A stretch of 20,271 nucleotides of DNA from an uncultured Kineothrix sp. (lineage in GTDB: Bacteria > Bacillota > Clostridia > Lachnospirales > Lachnospiraceae): assembly GCA_910587275.1 (NCBI GenBank), contig CAJUMD010000055.1:1-20271 (forward strand), written 5' to 3'. The number at the start of each line of letters is the position of its first letter. Within the stretch, counting starts at the first letter, position 1. Below the pieces are notes generated by a model. The model was not told the origin of the DNA. It searched no databases and saw nothing but the letters and a program-made list of their open reading frames with translations. The translations under genes were made by a program, and so were the position numbers. This document shows, one piece after another, positions 1-9,001 of this stretch.

Positions 1-38
1 GATCTACACTCTTTCCCTACACGACGCTCTTCCGATCT
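1..38. other. Illumina sequencing adapter (non-biological)
   Basis: These bases match the 3' part of the Illumina TruSeq universal adapter / read 1 primer, ending in CTTCCGATCT. Genomic sequence starts at base 39, where the rarA reading frame is open right up to the adapter boundary. This is untrimmed adapter at a contig end and should be masked. Confidence 0.98.
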
Positions 39-158
39 ATCCTTCCCTATGATATGCTGCTGTCCGACCACTTCCTCCAGTGTCTTCGGGCGCAGCCTTG
101 CCGCCAGGGGCGATTCTTTCTCCATATTGGTATTCCGCATATATTCAAACAAATCCAT
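39..158 (-). CDS. rarA: Replication-associated recombination protein A (RarA/MgsA), N-terminal fragment, truncated by contig end
   Basis: An ATG at 158 opens a frame of 40 codons that runs into the adapter. It contains the typical RarA N-terminus: SPLAARLRPKTLEEVVGQQH followed by IIGKD, which lies just ahead of the AAA+ ATPase domain. RarA (MgsA/YcaJ) is a clamp-loader-like AAA+ ATPase that acts at stalled replication forks. The Walker motifs are outside the window. The start lies 3 nt after the aldo/keto reductase stop codon, so the two are probably translationally coupled. A GGGG run about 15 nt upstream is a weak ribosome site. The identification rests on the short conserved segment, which is distinctive. 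Confidence 0.85.
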
Positions 159-161
159 CTC

Positions 162-1289
162 TTATATCATCCCCGCAAAATCCGCCATCGCTTCGGATAT
201 CTTAATCTGCTGCGGACATACCGCTTCACAGCTTCTGCATCCCACACAGGCACCCGGCCGTTTTTCTTCCGGCACTGCCTTTAACGCCATGGGCGCGATA
301 AACCCGCCTTCCGTATAAGAATGCTCGTTATACAGCTTTAAGAGGGAAGGAATATCCAAACCTTTCGGACAATGACTGACACAATAACGGCAAGCCGTAC
401 AGGGCAGGATTTTCTTCCCCAGCATCTTATCCGCGATGGAAAGAAGCGCTGCGTTTTCCTCCGCCGTCAAAGGCTGGTCGGTTTCAAACGTATGGATATT
501 TTCTTTCAGTTGTTCCATGTCGGACATGCCGGAAAGCACCACCGTCACGCCGGGAATCCCTTGCAAAAACCGGAACGCCCATGCAGGAACCTTTTCCCCG
601 CCGCGGAATGTTTTTAATTCCGCCTCATCCTCTTGCGTAAGGAATGCCAGCTTTCCGCCCCGCAGCGGCTCCATCACCCATACCGGGATATGGTATTCCG
701 CTAACAGCTCCACTTTTCCCCTGGCATCCTGGAATGTCCAGTCCAGCCAGTTTAGCTGAATCTGTCCGAATTCCATGGACTGTCCGTACGCGTCCAAAAA
801 GCGTCTCATTACGGTAAGGTCCCCATGGGCGGAAAAACCCAAATGGCGGATGCGTCCCTTCTTCTTCTGCTCCGTCAGGTAATCGTAAATTCCATATTTG
901 GAGTCCAAATACGCGTCAATGTTCATTTCGCACACATTGTGGAACAGATAAAAATCAAAATATTCCACCCTGCACTTTTCCAACTGCTTTTCAAAAATTT
1001 CCTCCACCTTACCCATATTGGAAAGATCATAACCGGGAAACTTCGATGCCAGGTAATACTTCTCCCGCGGATAAGCCGCCAGCACTTTTCCCATAACGGT
1101 TTCCGAGTTTCCCCCATGGTATCCCCAGGCGGTATCATAATAATTAATGCCATGCCCCATGGCATAAGAAACCATCTCCGCCGTCTTTATCTCATCGATT
1201 TTTGCATCGTCACCGTCCTGTACCGGCAGACGCATGGCGCCCAAACCAAGGGCAGATAATTTTATATCCTGAAATTCCCTGTAAACCAT
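162..1289 (-). CDS. Aldo/keto reductase with C-terminal double 4Fe-4S ferredoxin domain
   Basis: 375 aa, cytosolic. The N-terminal TIM barrel carries the AKR catalytic tetrad: Asp52 and Tyr57 (YYDTAWGYH), Lys83 (ASKF) and His117 (LFHN). The C-terminal 80 residues hold two ferredoxin-type clusters, C297-C300-C303-C307 and C348-C351-C354-C358, both followed by Pro. This architecture is common in anaerobic Clostridia, where electrons may come from or go to ferredoxin as well as NAD(P)H; the substrate cannot be told. The ATG at 1289 follows a GGGAGGATG ribosome site that overlaps the kinase stop (TGA at 1295-1293), so the gene appears to be co-translated with the kinase. Nothing is missing from the family pattern. 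Confidence 0.93.
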   Translation of the reverse strand: MVYREFQDIKLSALGLGAMRLPVQDGDDAKIDEIKTAEMVSYAMGHGINYYDTAWGYHGGNSETVMGKVLAAYPREKYYLASKFPGYDLSNMGKVEEIFEKQLEKCRVEYFDFYLFHNVCEMNIDAYLDSKYGIYDYLTEQKKKGRIRHLGFSAHGDLTVMRRFLDAYGQSMEFGQIQLNWLDWTFQDARGKVELLAEYHIPVWVMEPLRGGKLAFLTQEDEAELKTFRGGEKVPAWAFRFLQGIPGVTVVLSGMSDMEQLKENIHTFETDQPLTAEENAALLSIADKMLGKKILPCTACRYCVSHCPKGLDIPSLLKLYNEHSYTEGGFIAPMALKAVPEEKRPGACVGCRSCEAVCPQQIKISEAMADFAGMI

Positions 1290-1292
1290 TTT

Positions 1293-3923
1293 TCATCCTC
1301 CCTTTTCCTTCTCTTTTTCCTTATCCGCTTCGGTAATCAGCTCGTTTAAAGTATCCCACAGCTTCTTCGGCATGACCGGTTTGGCAAGATGGACGTTCAT
1401 GCCGGCATGGGCGGTACGCGCCACATCCTCCGCCAGCGTATTTGCCGTCAGCGCCGCAATCGGCACAATGCGCGCATCGGGGCGTTCCATCCTGCGGATT
1501 GCCTCCGCCGCGCCGCAGCCGTCCAATACCGGCATCTGCATATCCAGCACTACCGCATCGTAATAACCGGGTGTGGATTCTTCAAAAAGCTCCACCGCTT
1601 CCTGTCCGTTCACCGCGCATTCCACTTCCGCACCCGCCATATGTAAAAGCTCCACCGCAATTTCCATGTTTAACGGATTATCCTCCGCCACAAGAATCCG
1701 GCATCCTTTTAATCCGTTTTCTTTCCCACCGTCCGGCGTTTCTTCCCCGGCATCCGCTTCCGAAACACCAGCCGTTAAACCGCTGCCTTCTTCCGGTAAA
1801 ATTTCCACGACGGGCTGCACATCCCCTGCAGGTTTTTCCATTTCCCGCTCCTTAAGCGCGAACGGCAGCGTTACATGAAAAACGGTCCCCTTTCCAAGTT
1901 CGCTTTGGACATGGATGGCGCCGCCCATCTGCGTCACCAGGTTTTTCACGATGGCAAGCCCAAGCCCTTTCCCGCTTTTCTGTTTCTCGAACCGCTTCAC
2001 CGTGGCGTAGGGCTCAAACAGTTTCGGAAGAAATTCTTCCGGTATGCCGATACCCGTATCTTCCACGATAAAATGAAACCTCAGATTTTCCTCCTCCCCT
2101 GCCTGGACCACCTTTACCTTAATCCGGTCCCCGGCACGGGTATACTTCATCGCGTTGGAAAGAAGCTGGTTTAAAATTTGCGCAAGGTACAAATGGTTCC
2201 CCCTGACCCTTTTGTTGGCAATCTGCATGTCCACCAAAAAGCCTTTGTCTTCCTCCTCTGCTTGGACACTGAAATCCTCCGTACAGTCCAGCACCGCATC
2301 CTCAATGTCAAAAAAACGCTGTTCCTGTTCCCATGCCCCTTTGTCCAGCCGGGAATTTTCCAAAATATCGTTAATCAATGCAGCCAGCTGCCTGGCGGAC
2401 CCCTTAATTTTCTCCAGGCATTCCTTGGTTTTATCCCTTCCCGCCCCCGGACGCTGTGCCATGTCCGCCATTCCGATGATGATGTTTAACGGCGTCTTCA
2501 TTTCATGGCTCATGCTGGCAAAAAACTGTCTTTGGGATTTTTCGCTCATCTCTGCCGATGCCAGCGCATCCTGCAGCAGCTTTTGGTACTCGCTTTGGTG
2601 CTGCTTCTCCTCATGGATTTTACGGAAACAGATAACGCCTTCCTCATCGCCGAGAATCTCATCCGATAACAGGCTTACATTGACCCAGCGGTATTCCTCC
2701 CCGAACCGCCGCAGGAAATCGCCGCCAAACCCTTCCGTCTTCTGCCCGATAAGTTCCTTTATCTTTTCGGGCGAAAAACTTTTTAAAAATTCCAGCCCGC
2801 TCTCCTCATCCATGATGCCGGCAAGCGTATGCAGCAAATCCGTATATTCCCCTTTGGCAGGAAGTTTGGCGTTGATATATTCGGAGCCTTTGATAATTTC
2901 ATAACTGTTATTCTTCACGTTCACCCGGTAGAAAGCGTAATAGGAATTTCCCAGGGACTGTACGATTTCCCTCTCTTTCCTCACTTCCCTCAAAAGCTGT
3001 CGGTTTTTGCAGCCAAAAACGGCCGCTGTAACCAAAAACAGGAAGAAAACGGCAATATACCAAATGAAAACTGCCCGCAGTCCTTTTAACAGGGCATCAT
3101 GGGTCATTGTCATGATGGCAAACCATCCGTTGCTCACCCAAGCGTAATAAACCCCCTGCCTTTCGCCGTCCAAACCGGTGACGGTATTATCCTTTTCCGT
3201 AATGGAACCGTCCCGTACCGCCCCAAAAAGGCTTCCGGCAAACGAAACGGCATCATCTTCCGGGACACTGAAATGCGTGTTGCTGTAAATCAGCCGACCC
3301 CCGGTATCGCATACATAATACGCCGCATCTTCCGGCAGGCTCTGCTCCTCATGGAACGCTAAAAAAGTCTCCCGCGTCAGGTCAAGGATAATGGCATCCC
3401 CGGTTTCCGGCTGGACGGCTGCCATGGACACCACCCAGTCCTCCCTTGCCGCACCGTGGTACACGTCGGTAAAAATAACTTCCCCCTGCGCCGCAAGCGC
3501 TTTTTGGTACCATACGCTTTGCGTATAGTCAAACGCCTCCATACCGTCCCAGGGCGTCTCTGCAATCAGTGCGCCGTCCAAAACCGCATAAGCGGATACC
3601 CCGTCACTGGGCAGGGCTTCCCTTAATTTCTTAAAATAATCCCTGATCCATTCTTCCTTTTCCCCCATCCCGGCATTCCTGCCGTCCATTTCCTTTAAAT
3701 ATATCATTCCCAGATTAATCTGGTTCCGGTATTTGGCAAGGTTCAGTTCCTCATCACGGATATAGCTTCCCACCAAATCGCGCCCCAGCACGCGGGCACT
3801 GTCCAACAGACTGTAATGCATCCCGCATACCCCGATGATGGCAGTAGTCAGAAACAATACTACAATCACGGCAACGGCACGGTTTTCCAAACGGAATTTT
3901 CCCATCCACTTCTTTCTGTCCAT
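1293..3923 (-). CDS. Hybrid sensor histidine kinase (dCache-like sensor, PAS-like, HisKA, HATPase, receiver)
   Basis: 876 aa from the ATG at 3923, which has GGGGGA 9 nt upstream; a TTG six codons earlier lacks a good site. TM1 is at residues 16-37. An extracytoplasmic Cache/PDC-like region covers about 40-280, with TM2 at about 283-304. A PAS-like segment (about 320-440) precedes a short coiled coil. The HisKA H-box FFASMSHEMKTPLN has His473. The ATPase has the N box (Asn590), DTGIGIP (622-628) and GKGLGLAIV (651-659). After a Glu/Gly-rich linker comes a receiver domain with Glu747/Asp748, phospho-acceptor Asp794 (LDMQMPVLDG), Thr826 and Lys848. No separate response regulator or Hpt gene is near, so the output partner is unknown. 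The gene lies 34 nt after carB and is probably co-transcribed with it. The ligand cannot be inferred. Confidence 0.93.
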   Translation of the reverse strand: MDRKKWMGKFRLENRAVAVIVVLFLTTAIIGVCGMHYSLLDSARVLGRDLVGSYIRDEELNLAKYRNQINLGMIYLKEMDGRNAGMGEKEEWIRDYFKKLREALPSDGVSAYAVLDGALIAETPWDGMEAFDYTQSVWYQKALAAQGEVIFTDVYHGAAREDWVVSMAAVQPETGDAIILDLTRETFLAFHEEQSLPEDAAYYVCDTGGRLIYSNTHFSVPEDDAVSFAGSLFGAVRDGSITEKDNTVTGLDGERQGVYYAWVSNGWFAIMTMTHDALLKGLRAVFIWYIAVFFLFLVTAAVFGCKNRQLLREVRKEREIVQSLGNSYYAFYRVNVKNNSYEIIKGSEYINAKLPAKGEYTDLLHTLAGIMDEESGLEFLKSFSPEKIKELIGQKTEGFGGDFLRRFGEEYRWVNVSLLSDEILGDEEGVICFRKIHEEKQHQSEYQKLLQDALASAEMSEKSQRQFFASMSHEMKTPLNIIIGMADMAQRPGAGRDKTKECLEKIKGSARQLAALINDILENSRLDKGAWEQEQRFFDIEDAVLDCTEDFSVQAEEEDKGFLVDMQIANKRVRGNHLYLAQILNQLLSNAMKYTRAGDRIKVKVVQAGEEENLRFHFIVEDTGIGIPEEFLPKLFEPYATVKRFEKQKSGKGLGLAIVKNLVTQMGGAIHVQSELGKGTVFHVTLPFALKEREMEKPAGDVQPVVEILPEEGSGLTAGVSEADAGEETPDGGKENGLKGCRILVAEDNPLNMEIAVELLHMAGAEVECAVNGQEAVELFEESTPGYYDAVVLDMQMPVLDGCGAAEAIRRMERPDARIVPIAALTANTLAEDVARTAHAGMNVHLAKPVMPKKLWDTLNELITEADKEKEKEKGG

Positions 3924-3957
3924 TTCCCATCCCCCGGTCAAATATCAGTCGTCCTTT

Positions 3958-6900
3958 TCAGGCATTTGCCTTATCGTGTATCTCACCGTGCAGCTCCTGC
4001 AGCGACCGGATTTCGCTTCCCCCATGGGTTTTCAAATAATGAATCCCCTCCGCGGTCACTTTTGCGGCGGCAACCGTGGTAATATACGGCGTCTTCGCCT
4101 TTACCGCCGCTTTCCTTAAATAGCTGTCGTCATGGACACTGTCTTTTCCCACCGGAGAGTTAATAATCAGGTCAAAATCACCGTTTGTAATCATGTCCCC
4201 CACATTCGGACGTCCCTCATAAAGTTTCTTTGCCTTTTTCGCCGGAATGCCGGCAGCAGTAATCAGGTCGTAAGTCCCTCCGGTAGCCACAATGCGGAAA
4301 CCGTCGTTTGCAAGGCTCCTCGCCACTTCCACCACTTCGTCCTTATCTTTCTTATTGACGGAAATCAATACGGTTCCTTCCAGGGGCAGCTTGGACTGTA
4401 CCGCCTCCTGTGCCTTGAAGAAAGCCTCTCCGTAAGATTTGGATAAACCAAGGACTTCTCCCGTGGAGCGCATTTCCGGTCCCAAAATGGGGTCCACCTC
4501 CGGGAACATGTTGAAGGGGAAAGCGGCTTCCTTCACCCCGTAATTCGGAATCATCTGTTCCTTTAACCCCGGTACCGGCGACGGACGCCCGGTCAGTTCC
4601 GCCGTAATAATCTCCGTTGCCAGCGGCACCATGCGGATGTTGCAGACTTTGGATACCAACGGCACCGTGCGCGAAGCCCTTGGATTTGCCTCCAGCACGA
4701 AAACCTTTCCGTTTTCAATGGCATACTGCATGTTCATCAGTCCTTTGACATGCATTTCCTCCGCGATTTTCCTCGTATACTCCTTAATGACCGCCACGGT
4801 CTCCTCCGGAATGTGCACCGACGGAATAATACATGCCGAATCGCCGGAATGGATGCCCGCAAGTTCAATGTGTTCCATGACGGCAGGCACAAAAGCGTGC
4901 TCCCCGTCACTGATGGCATCCGCTTCACACTCCGTGGCATGGTTTAAGAAACGGTCGATGAGAATCGGCCGGTCCGGCGTCACGCCCACTGCCGCTTTCA
5001 TATATTCCACCATGCTCTCATCGTCATATACCACTTCCATCCCCCTGCCCCCAAGGACGTAAGAAGGACGCACCATCACCGGATAACCGATGTTCCCCGC
5101 GATGGCAAGGGCGTCTTCCACCGTGGCTGCCATACCGGATTCCGGCATGGGAATCTCCAGCTTTTCCATCATGGCGCGGAACTGGTCCCTGTCTTCCGCC
5201 AAATCGATGACGGAAGGGGAAGTCCCTAAAATCCGCACCCCGTTCTTTTCCAGCTCCGAAGCCAGGTTCAAAGGTGTCTGTCCGCCAAACTGCGCAATGA
5301 CGCCAAGGGGCTGTTCCTTTTTGTATATGCTTAACACATCCTCCAACGTAAGCGGTTCAAAATACAGCTTATCGGAAGTGTCGTAATCGGTGGAAACCGT
5401 TTCCGGGTTGCAGTTTACAATGATTGTCTCAAACCCGAGTTTCTTAAGCGCCATCGCCGCATGTACACAGCAGTAATCAAACTCAATGCCCTGCCCAATT
5501 CGGTTCGGTCCGCCGCCCAATATCATGATTTTCGGTTTATCCGTGTGCACGGGACACTTATCCTGCCCGTTATATGTGGAAAAATAGTAAGCGCTGTCCG
5601 GCGTACCGCTGACATGGACGCCTTCCCATGCTTCTTCCACCCCAAGGGCAATGCGGCGGCGGCGGATTTCCTCCTCCGGCACCTGCAGCAAACGGCTTAA
5701 ATACTTATCGGAAAAACCGTCCTTCTTGGCGGCAATGAGCGCACCGTCCTCCGGCAGCCCTCCCCTGTATTTAAGCAGCGTTTCCTCCTCCTCCACCAGT
5801 TCCTTCATCTGTTCGATGAAATATGCCTTCACCTTGGTAATCTCATGGATTTCCTCTATGGAAGCCCCCTTACGCAACGCTTCATACATCAGGAAATGCC
5901 GTTCGCTGGAAGGGGTAATCAGCCGGTGCAGCAACTCCTCTTTGGAAAGGGAATCAAAATCCGACGCATGTCCCAGACCGTATCGCCCCGTTTCCAAAGA
6001 ACGGATGGCTTTCTGGAACGCTTCCTTATAGGTTTTGCCGATGCTCATGACCTCGCCTACGGCACGCATCTGCGTTCCCAGTTTATCCTCCACCCCTTTG
6101 AACTTCTCAAATGCCCAGCGGGCAAATTTAATGACCACGTAATCGCCGTCCGGCATATAGCGGTCCAACGTCCCATATTTACCGCAGGGAATATCCTTTA
6201 ATGTCAGCCCCGCCGCCAGCATGGCAGACACCATGGCGATGGGAAATCCGGTGGCTTTGGATGCCAGTGCGGAAGAACGGGACGTACGGGGATTAATCTC
6301 TATGACAATGATACGGTCCGAAACCGGGTCATGGGCAAACTGCACATTGGTTCCCCCGATAACCTGCACGGATTCCACGATTTTATATGCCTGCTCCTGC
6401 AGCCTTTTTTGGCACTCTGCAGAAATCGTCAGCATGGGAGCGGAACAGAAAGAATCACCGGTATGCACGCCCAAAGGGTCAATGTTTTCGATAAAGCAGA
6501 CCGTAATGATATTGTTGTCCGCATCACGGACCACTTCAAGTTCCAGCTCCTCCCAGCCGAGAATGGATTCTTCCACCAGGACCTGTCCCACAAGGCTCGC
6601 CTGAAGCCCCCTTGCGCAGACCGTCTTTAATTCTTCTTTGTTATAAACCAGCCCGCCGCCTGCGCCGCCCATGGTATATGCGGGACGCAGCACTACCGGA
6701 TAGCCCAGCCCTTCCGCAATGGCAAGCGCTTCCTCCACGGAATACGCCACTTCACTGCGTGCCATTTCGATACCCAGCTTATCCATGGTCTTCTTAAATG
6801 CAATCCGGTCCTCTCCGCGCTCGATGGCATCCACCTGCACACCGATAACCTGTACATGGTATTTTTCCAGGATACCCGCCTTATGCAGTTCGGCGCAGAG

Positions 6901-7191
6901 ATTCAGCCCCGACTGTCCGCCTAAATTCGGCAGCAAGGCATCCGGCCGTTCCTTTTTAATAATCTGCTCCAAACGCTCCACGTTCAAAGGCTCGATATAT
7001 GTCACATCCGCGGTTTCCGGGTCCGTCATGATGGTCGCCGGATTGGAATTTACGAGTACGATTTCGTATCCCAGCCTGCGCAGCGCCTTGCACGCCTGCG
7101 TTCCCGAATAGTCAAATTCACAGGCCTGTCCTATGATGATCGGTCCGGAACCGATGATTAGCACCTTATGGATATCTGTTCTCTTAGGCAT
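3958..7191 (-). CDS. carB: Carbamoyl-phosphate synthase large subunit
   Basis: 1077 aa, full length for CarB (about 1070). It makes carbamoyl phosphate from bicarbonate, ammonia (from the CarA glutaminase) and two ATP, feeding pyrimidine and arginine synthesis. The two homologous halves are clear. Half 1 starts with LIIGSGPIIIGQACEFDYSG (residues 11-30) and has a glycine-rich ATP-grasp loop GGAGGG (175-180). Half 2 starts with GGGPNRIGQGIEFDY (559-573) and has GGRGM (714-718). The last roughly 140 residues form the MGS-like allosteric domain (ATGGTYDLI). The ATG at 7191 has a strong AGGAGG site 7 nt upstream; an in-frame upstream extension of 15 codons is not conserved sequence and lacks a ribosome site. 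carA is not adjacent: the next gene upstream is the PTS EIICB, separated by a terminator. Confidence 0.98.
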   Translation of the reverse strand: MPKRTDIHKVLIIGSGPIIIGQACEFDYSGTQACKALRRLGYEIVLVNSNPATIMTDPETADVTYIEPLNVERLEQIIKKERPDALLPNLGGQSGLNLCAELHKAGILEKYHVQVIGVQVDAIERGEDRIAFKKTMDKLGIEMARSEVAYSVEEALAIAEGLGYPVVLRPAYTMGGAGGGLVYNKEELKTVCARGLQASLVGQVLVEESILGWEELELEVVRDADNNIITVCFIENIDPLGVHTGDSFCSAPMLTISAECQKRLQEQAYKIVESVQVIGGTNVQFAHDPVSDRIIVIEINPRTSRSSALASKATGFPIAMVSAMLAAGLTLKDIPCGKYGTLDRYMPDGDYVVIKFARWAFEKFKGVEDKLGTQMRAVGEVMSIGKTYKEAFQKAIRSLETGRYGLGHASDFDSLSKEELLHRLITPSSERHFLMYEALRKGASIEEIHEITKVKAYFIEQMKELVEEEETLLKYRGGLPEDGALIAAKKDGFSDKYLSRLLQVPEEEIRRRRIALGVEEAWEGVHVSGTPDSAYYFSTYNGQDKCPVHTDKPKIMILGGGPNRIGQGIEFDYCCVHAAMALKKLGFETIIVNCNPETVSTDYDTSDKLYFEPLTLEDVLSIYKKEQPLGVIAQFGGQTPLNLASELEKNGVRILGTSPSVIDLAEDRDQFRAMMEKLEIPMPESGMAATVEDALAIAGNIGYPVMVRPSYVLGGRGMEVVYDDESMVEYMKAAVGVTPDRPILIDRFLNHATECEADAISDGEHAFVPAVMEHIELAGIHSGDSACIIPSVHIPEETVAVIKEYTRKIAEEMHVKGLMNMQYAIENGKVFVLEANPRASRTVPLVSKVCNIRMVPLATEIITAELTGRPSPVPGLKEQMIPNYGVKEAAFPFNMFPEVDPILGPEMRSTGEVLGLSKSYGEAFFKAQEAVQSKLPLEGTVLISVNKKDKDEVVEVARSLANDGFRIVATGGTYDLITAAGIPAKKAKKLYEGRPNVGDMITNGDFDLIINSPVGKDSVHDDSYLRKAAVKAKTPYITTVAAAKVTAEGIHYLKTHGGSEIRSLQELHGEIHDKANA

Positions 7192-7234
7192 AAAAAGTCC
7201 TCCTGACTTCTGAATAATTTTCCTGCTGTGCTTC

Positions 7235-7264
7235 ATTTTATCATTATATTGGGAAGGATGTCAA
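7235..7264 (-). promoter_or_regulatory. Sigma-A promoter for carB operon
   Basis: On the minus strand a consensus -35 TTGACA (7264-7259) is followed after 18 bp by TAAAAT (7240-7235), with AT-rich sequence around it. The transcript would start near 7228 and have a short leader of about 35-40 nt before the carB ribosome site. No attenuator or PyrR-type structure was found in this leader, which is too short for one. Confidence 0.75.
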
Positions 7265-7345
7265 TTCAGTTATGACATGGCATATTCCTCTGCGTAACAG
7301 TTCAACCCGGAATGTTATGTTTGGAAGCGGACGCACGGGGCTGCG

Positions 7346-7377
7346 CACAAAGAAGGCGGTCCTTCCTGGACCGCCCT
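7346..7377 (-). terminator. Rho-independent terminator of the PTS operon
   Basis: An 8-bp GC-rich stem (GGCGGTCC/GGACCGCC, arms 7355-7362 and 7368-7375, 5-nt loop) lies about 37 nt after the EIICB stop. On the minus strand it is followed by TTCTTTGT. It separates the PTS operon from the carB promoter. Confidence 0.8.
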
Positions 7378-7413
7378 TTCCTTATTCCCAATTCCCGTCC
7401 GATACGGGAATCT

Positions 7414-8883
7414 TTATAACATTTTCTTCATTTCATCCGCCACGAACTGTACCTTTGTTCCTACAATGACCTGGACAGCATTCTTGCTCGGTCTCATCAC
7501 GCCTGCAACGCCTGCCGATTTAATCTTCTTTTCGTCCACCTGCGTGTAATCCTTGATTTCAAGGCGCAGTCTCGTAATACAGTTATCCAGGGAAACCACG
7601 TTGGATTTACCGCCCAGCCCTTCCAGGATGATGGCAGCCACCTGCGCGAAATCGCTGTTGGACAGAACCGCTTTTTTCTCCGCTTCCACATCGTCGTCTT
7701 CCCTTCCGGGGGTCTTTAAGTCAAATTTCACGATGGCAAAACGGAATACCACATAGAACACCACAAATGCAGCCAAGCCAAGGGGCAGGATCATCCATGT
7801 TTTCTCCGCTGCCGGAAGCGATGCCGAGAATACAAGGTCCGTCGCTCCTGCCGAGAAACTGAACCCCGCGCGGAACCCAAGCAGAGTCGTTACGAAAGTG
7901 AAAATACCATACAGCAATGCGTAAATCAAATACAATACCGGTGCAAGGAACATAAATCCGAATTCAAAAGGCTCCGTTACGCCGCAGACAAATGCACAGA
8001 CTGCAGACGAAGCCACCAAACCGATGGCAACTTTCTTTTTGCCGTCTTTTGCCGTATGAATCATTGCCAGTGCCGCACCCGGGATTCCGAACATCATGCA
8101 CGGGAAGAACCCGGACATATACATACCAAGGCTCCATGCCACGTCCGCGCTGGTATCGCCTGCCCAAAAATGTTTCAGGTCGCCGAGTCCCACCGTATCA
8201 AACCAAAATACATTGTTGAGTGCATGGTGCAGTCCCGTAGGGATTAACAGCCGGTTCAAGAATGCATAAATACCTGCGCCTACCGCGTCCAAACTCACGA
8301 TTCCGTTTCCGATTGCCAAAAGCGCGCCGTATACCACGGGCCATACCAGCAGTAAAACAGCTGCCACGATGATCGACACCACGCCGGAAATAATCGCCAC
8401 GCACCTTTTTCCGCTGAAGAACGACATCCAGTCCGGCAGTTTCGTTGACTTAAACCTGTTGTAGCACAAAGCGCCGATGATACCGGACAGAATACCGATA
8501 AACGGATTCGCAATCGCCGAAAATGCCAGCGTTTTATTTACGTCTTCCGCGATGGACGGAAACATCGTCGTCACATTCCCCACCGCAAGCAGGTTGGTAA
8601 TCATCAGCCATGCCGCAAGGGATGCTAACCCTGCCGTACCGTCATGGTCATCCGCCATACCGACACCGACACCGATTACAAACAAAAGCGCCATATTATC
8701 GATTAACGCTCCGCCTGCCTTCACCAAAAAGAAACCGAGCAGATTGACAAATCCCGAAATCTCGCCCCCCTGCATCGTCTGTTTACAGAGCGCATATCCG
8801 AGTCCCATCAGGATACCGCAGATTGGCAGACACGCCACGGGAAGCATCAAAGCCTTACCTAATTTCTGCAAATGTTTCATCAT
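7414..8883 (-). CDS. nagE: PTS EIICB, N-acetylglucosamine/glucose family (NagE-like)
   Basis: 489 aa. It takes up and phosphorylates a sugar, most likely N-acetylglucosamine. The IIC membrane domain (about 1-385) has many hydrophobic segments and the family signatures PTGLHHALNNVFWF (with His219-His220) and GVTEPFEFGF (Glu304). A charged linker (390-405) leads to the IIB domain with the phosphorylation-site loop NCITRLRLE (Cys435). No IIA domain is fused; the separate EIIA gene in the same operon supplies it. The first of two adjacent ATGs (8883) has GGGGGT 7 nt upstream. A TTG five codons earlier would remove that site. The gene is last in the operon, 118 nt after the HPr gene, and is followed by a terminator. 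Glucose or another hexose is possible as substrate. Confidence 0.88.
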   Translation of the reverse strand: MMKHLQKLGKALMLPVACLPICGILMGLGYALCKQTMQGGEISGFVNLLGFFLVKAGGALIDNMALLFVIGVGVGMADDHDGTAGLASLAAWLMITNLLAVGNVTTMFPSIAEDVNKTLAFSAIANPFIGILSGIIGALCYNRFKSTKLPDWMSFFSGKRCVAIISGVVSIIVAAVLLLVWPVVYGALLAIGNGIVSLDAVGAGIYAFLNRLLIPTGLHHALNNVFWFDTVGLGDLKHFWAGDTSADVAWSLGMYMSGFFPCMMFGIPGAALAMIHTAKDGKKKVAIGLVASSAVCAFVCGVTEPFEFGFMFLAPVLYLIYALLYGIFTFVTTLLGFRAGFSFSAGATDLVFSASLPAAEKTWMILPLGLAAFVVFYVVFRFAIVKFDLKTPGREDDDVEAEKKAVLSNSDFAQVAAIILEGLGGKSNVVSLDNCITRLRLEIKDYTQVDEKKIKSAGVAGVMRPSKNAVQVIVGTKVQFVADEMKKML

Positions 8884-9001
8884 AAGTTTTACCCCCAATC
8901 CGTTATTGTTATTTTCCTGTTTTTAAAGCCGCTCCGGTACCATTCCCCTTTTTTCATTCTTATCTCATTTCCGTTCCGCCGTTATGCGGTTTTTACCATA
9001 C

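Noticed and set aside
2155..2904. Long plus-strand open frame (249 codons), Ser-rich
   Set aside because: It lies antisense to the histidine kinase, has a composition typical of reversed GC-rich codons, no ribosome site and no domain.
7192..7260. Pyrimidine attenuator or riboswitch upstream of carB
   Set aside because: The predicted leader is only about 35-40 nt and has no terminator hairpin or PyrR-type binding loop.
8884..9001. Possible internal promoter or terminator in the 118-nt gap before EIICB
   Set aside because: No convincing -35/-10 pair, and no hairpin with a T tract on the minus strand; the gap seems plain.
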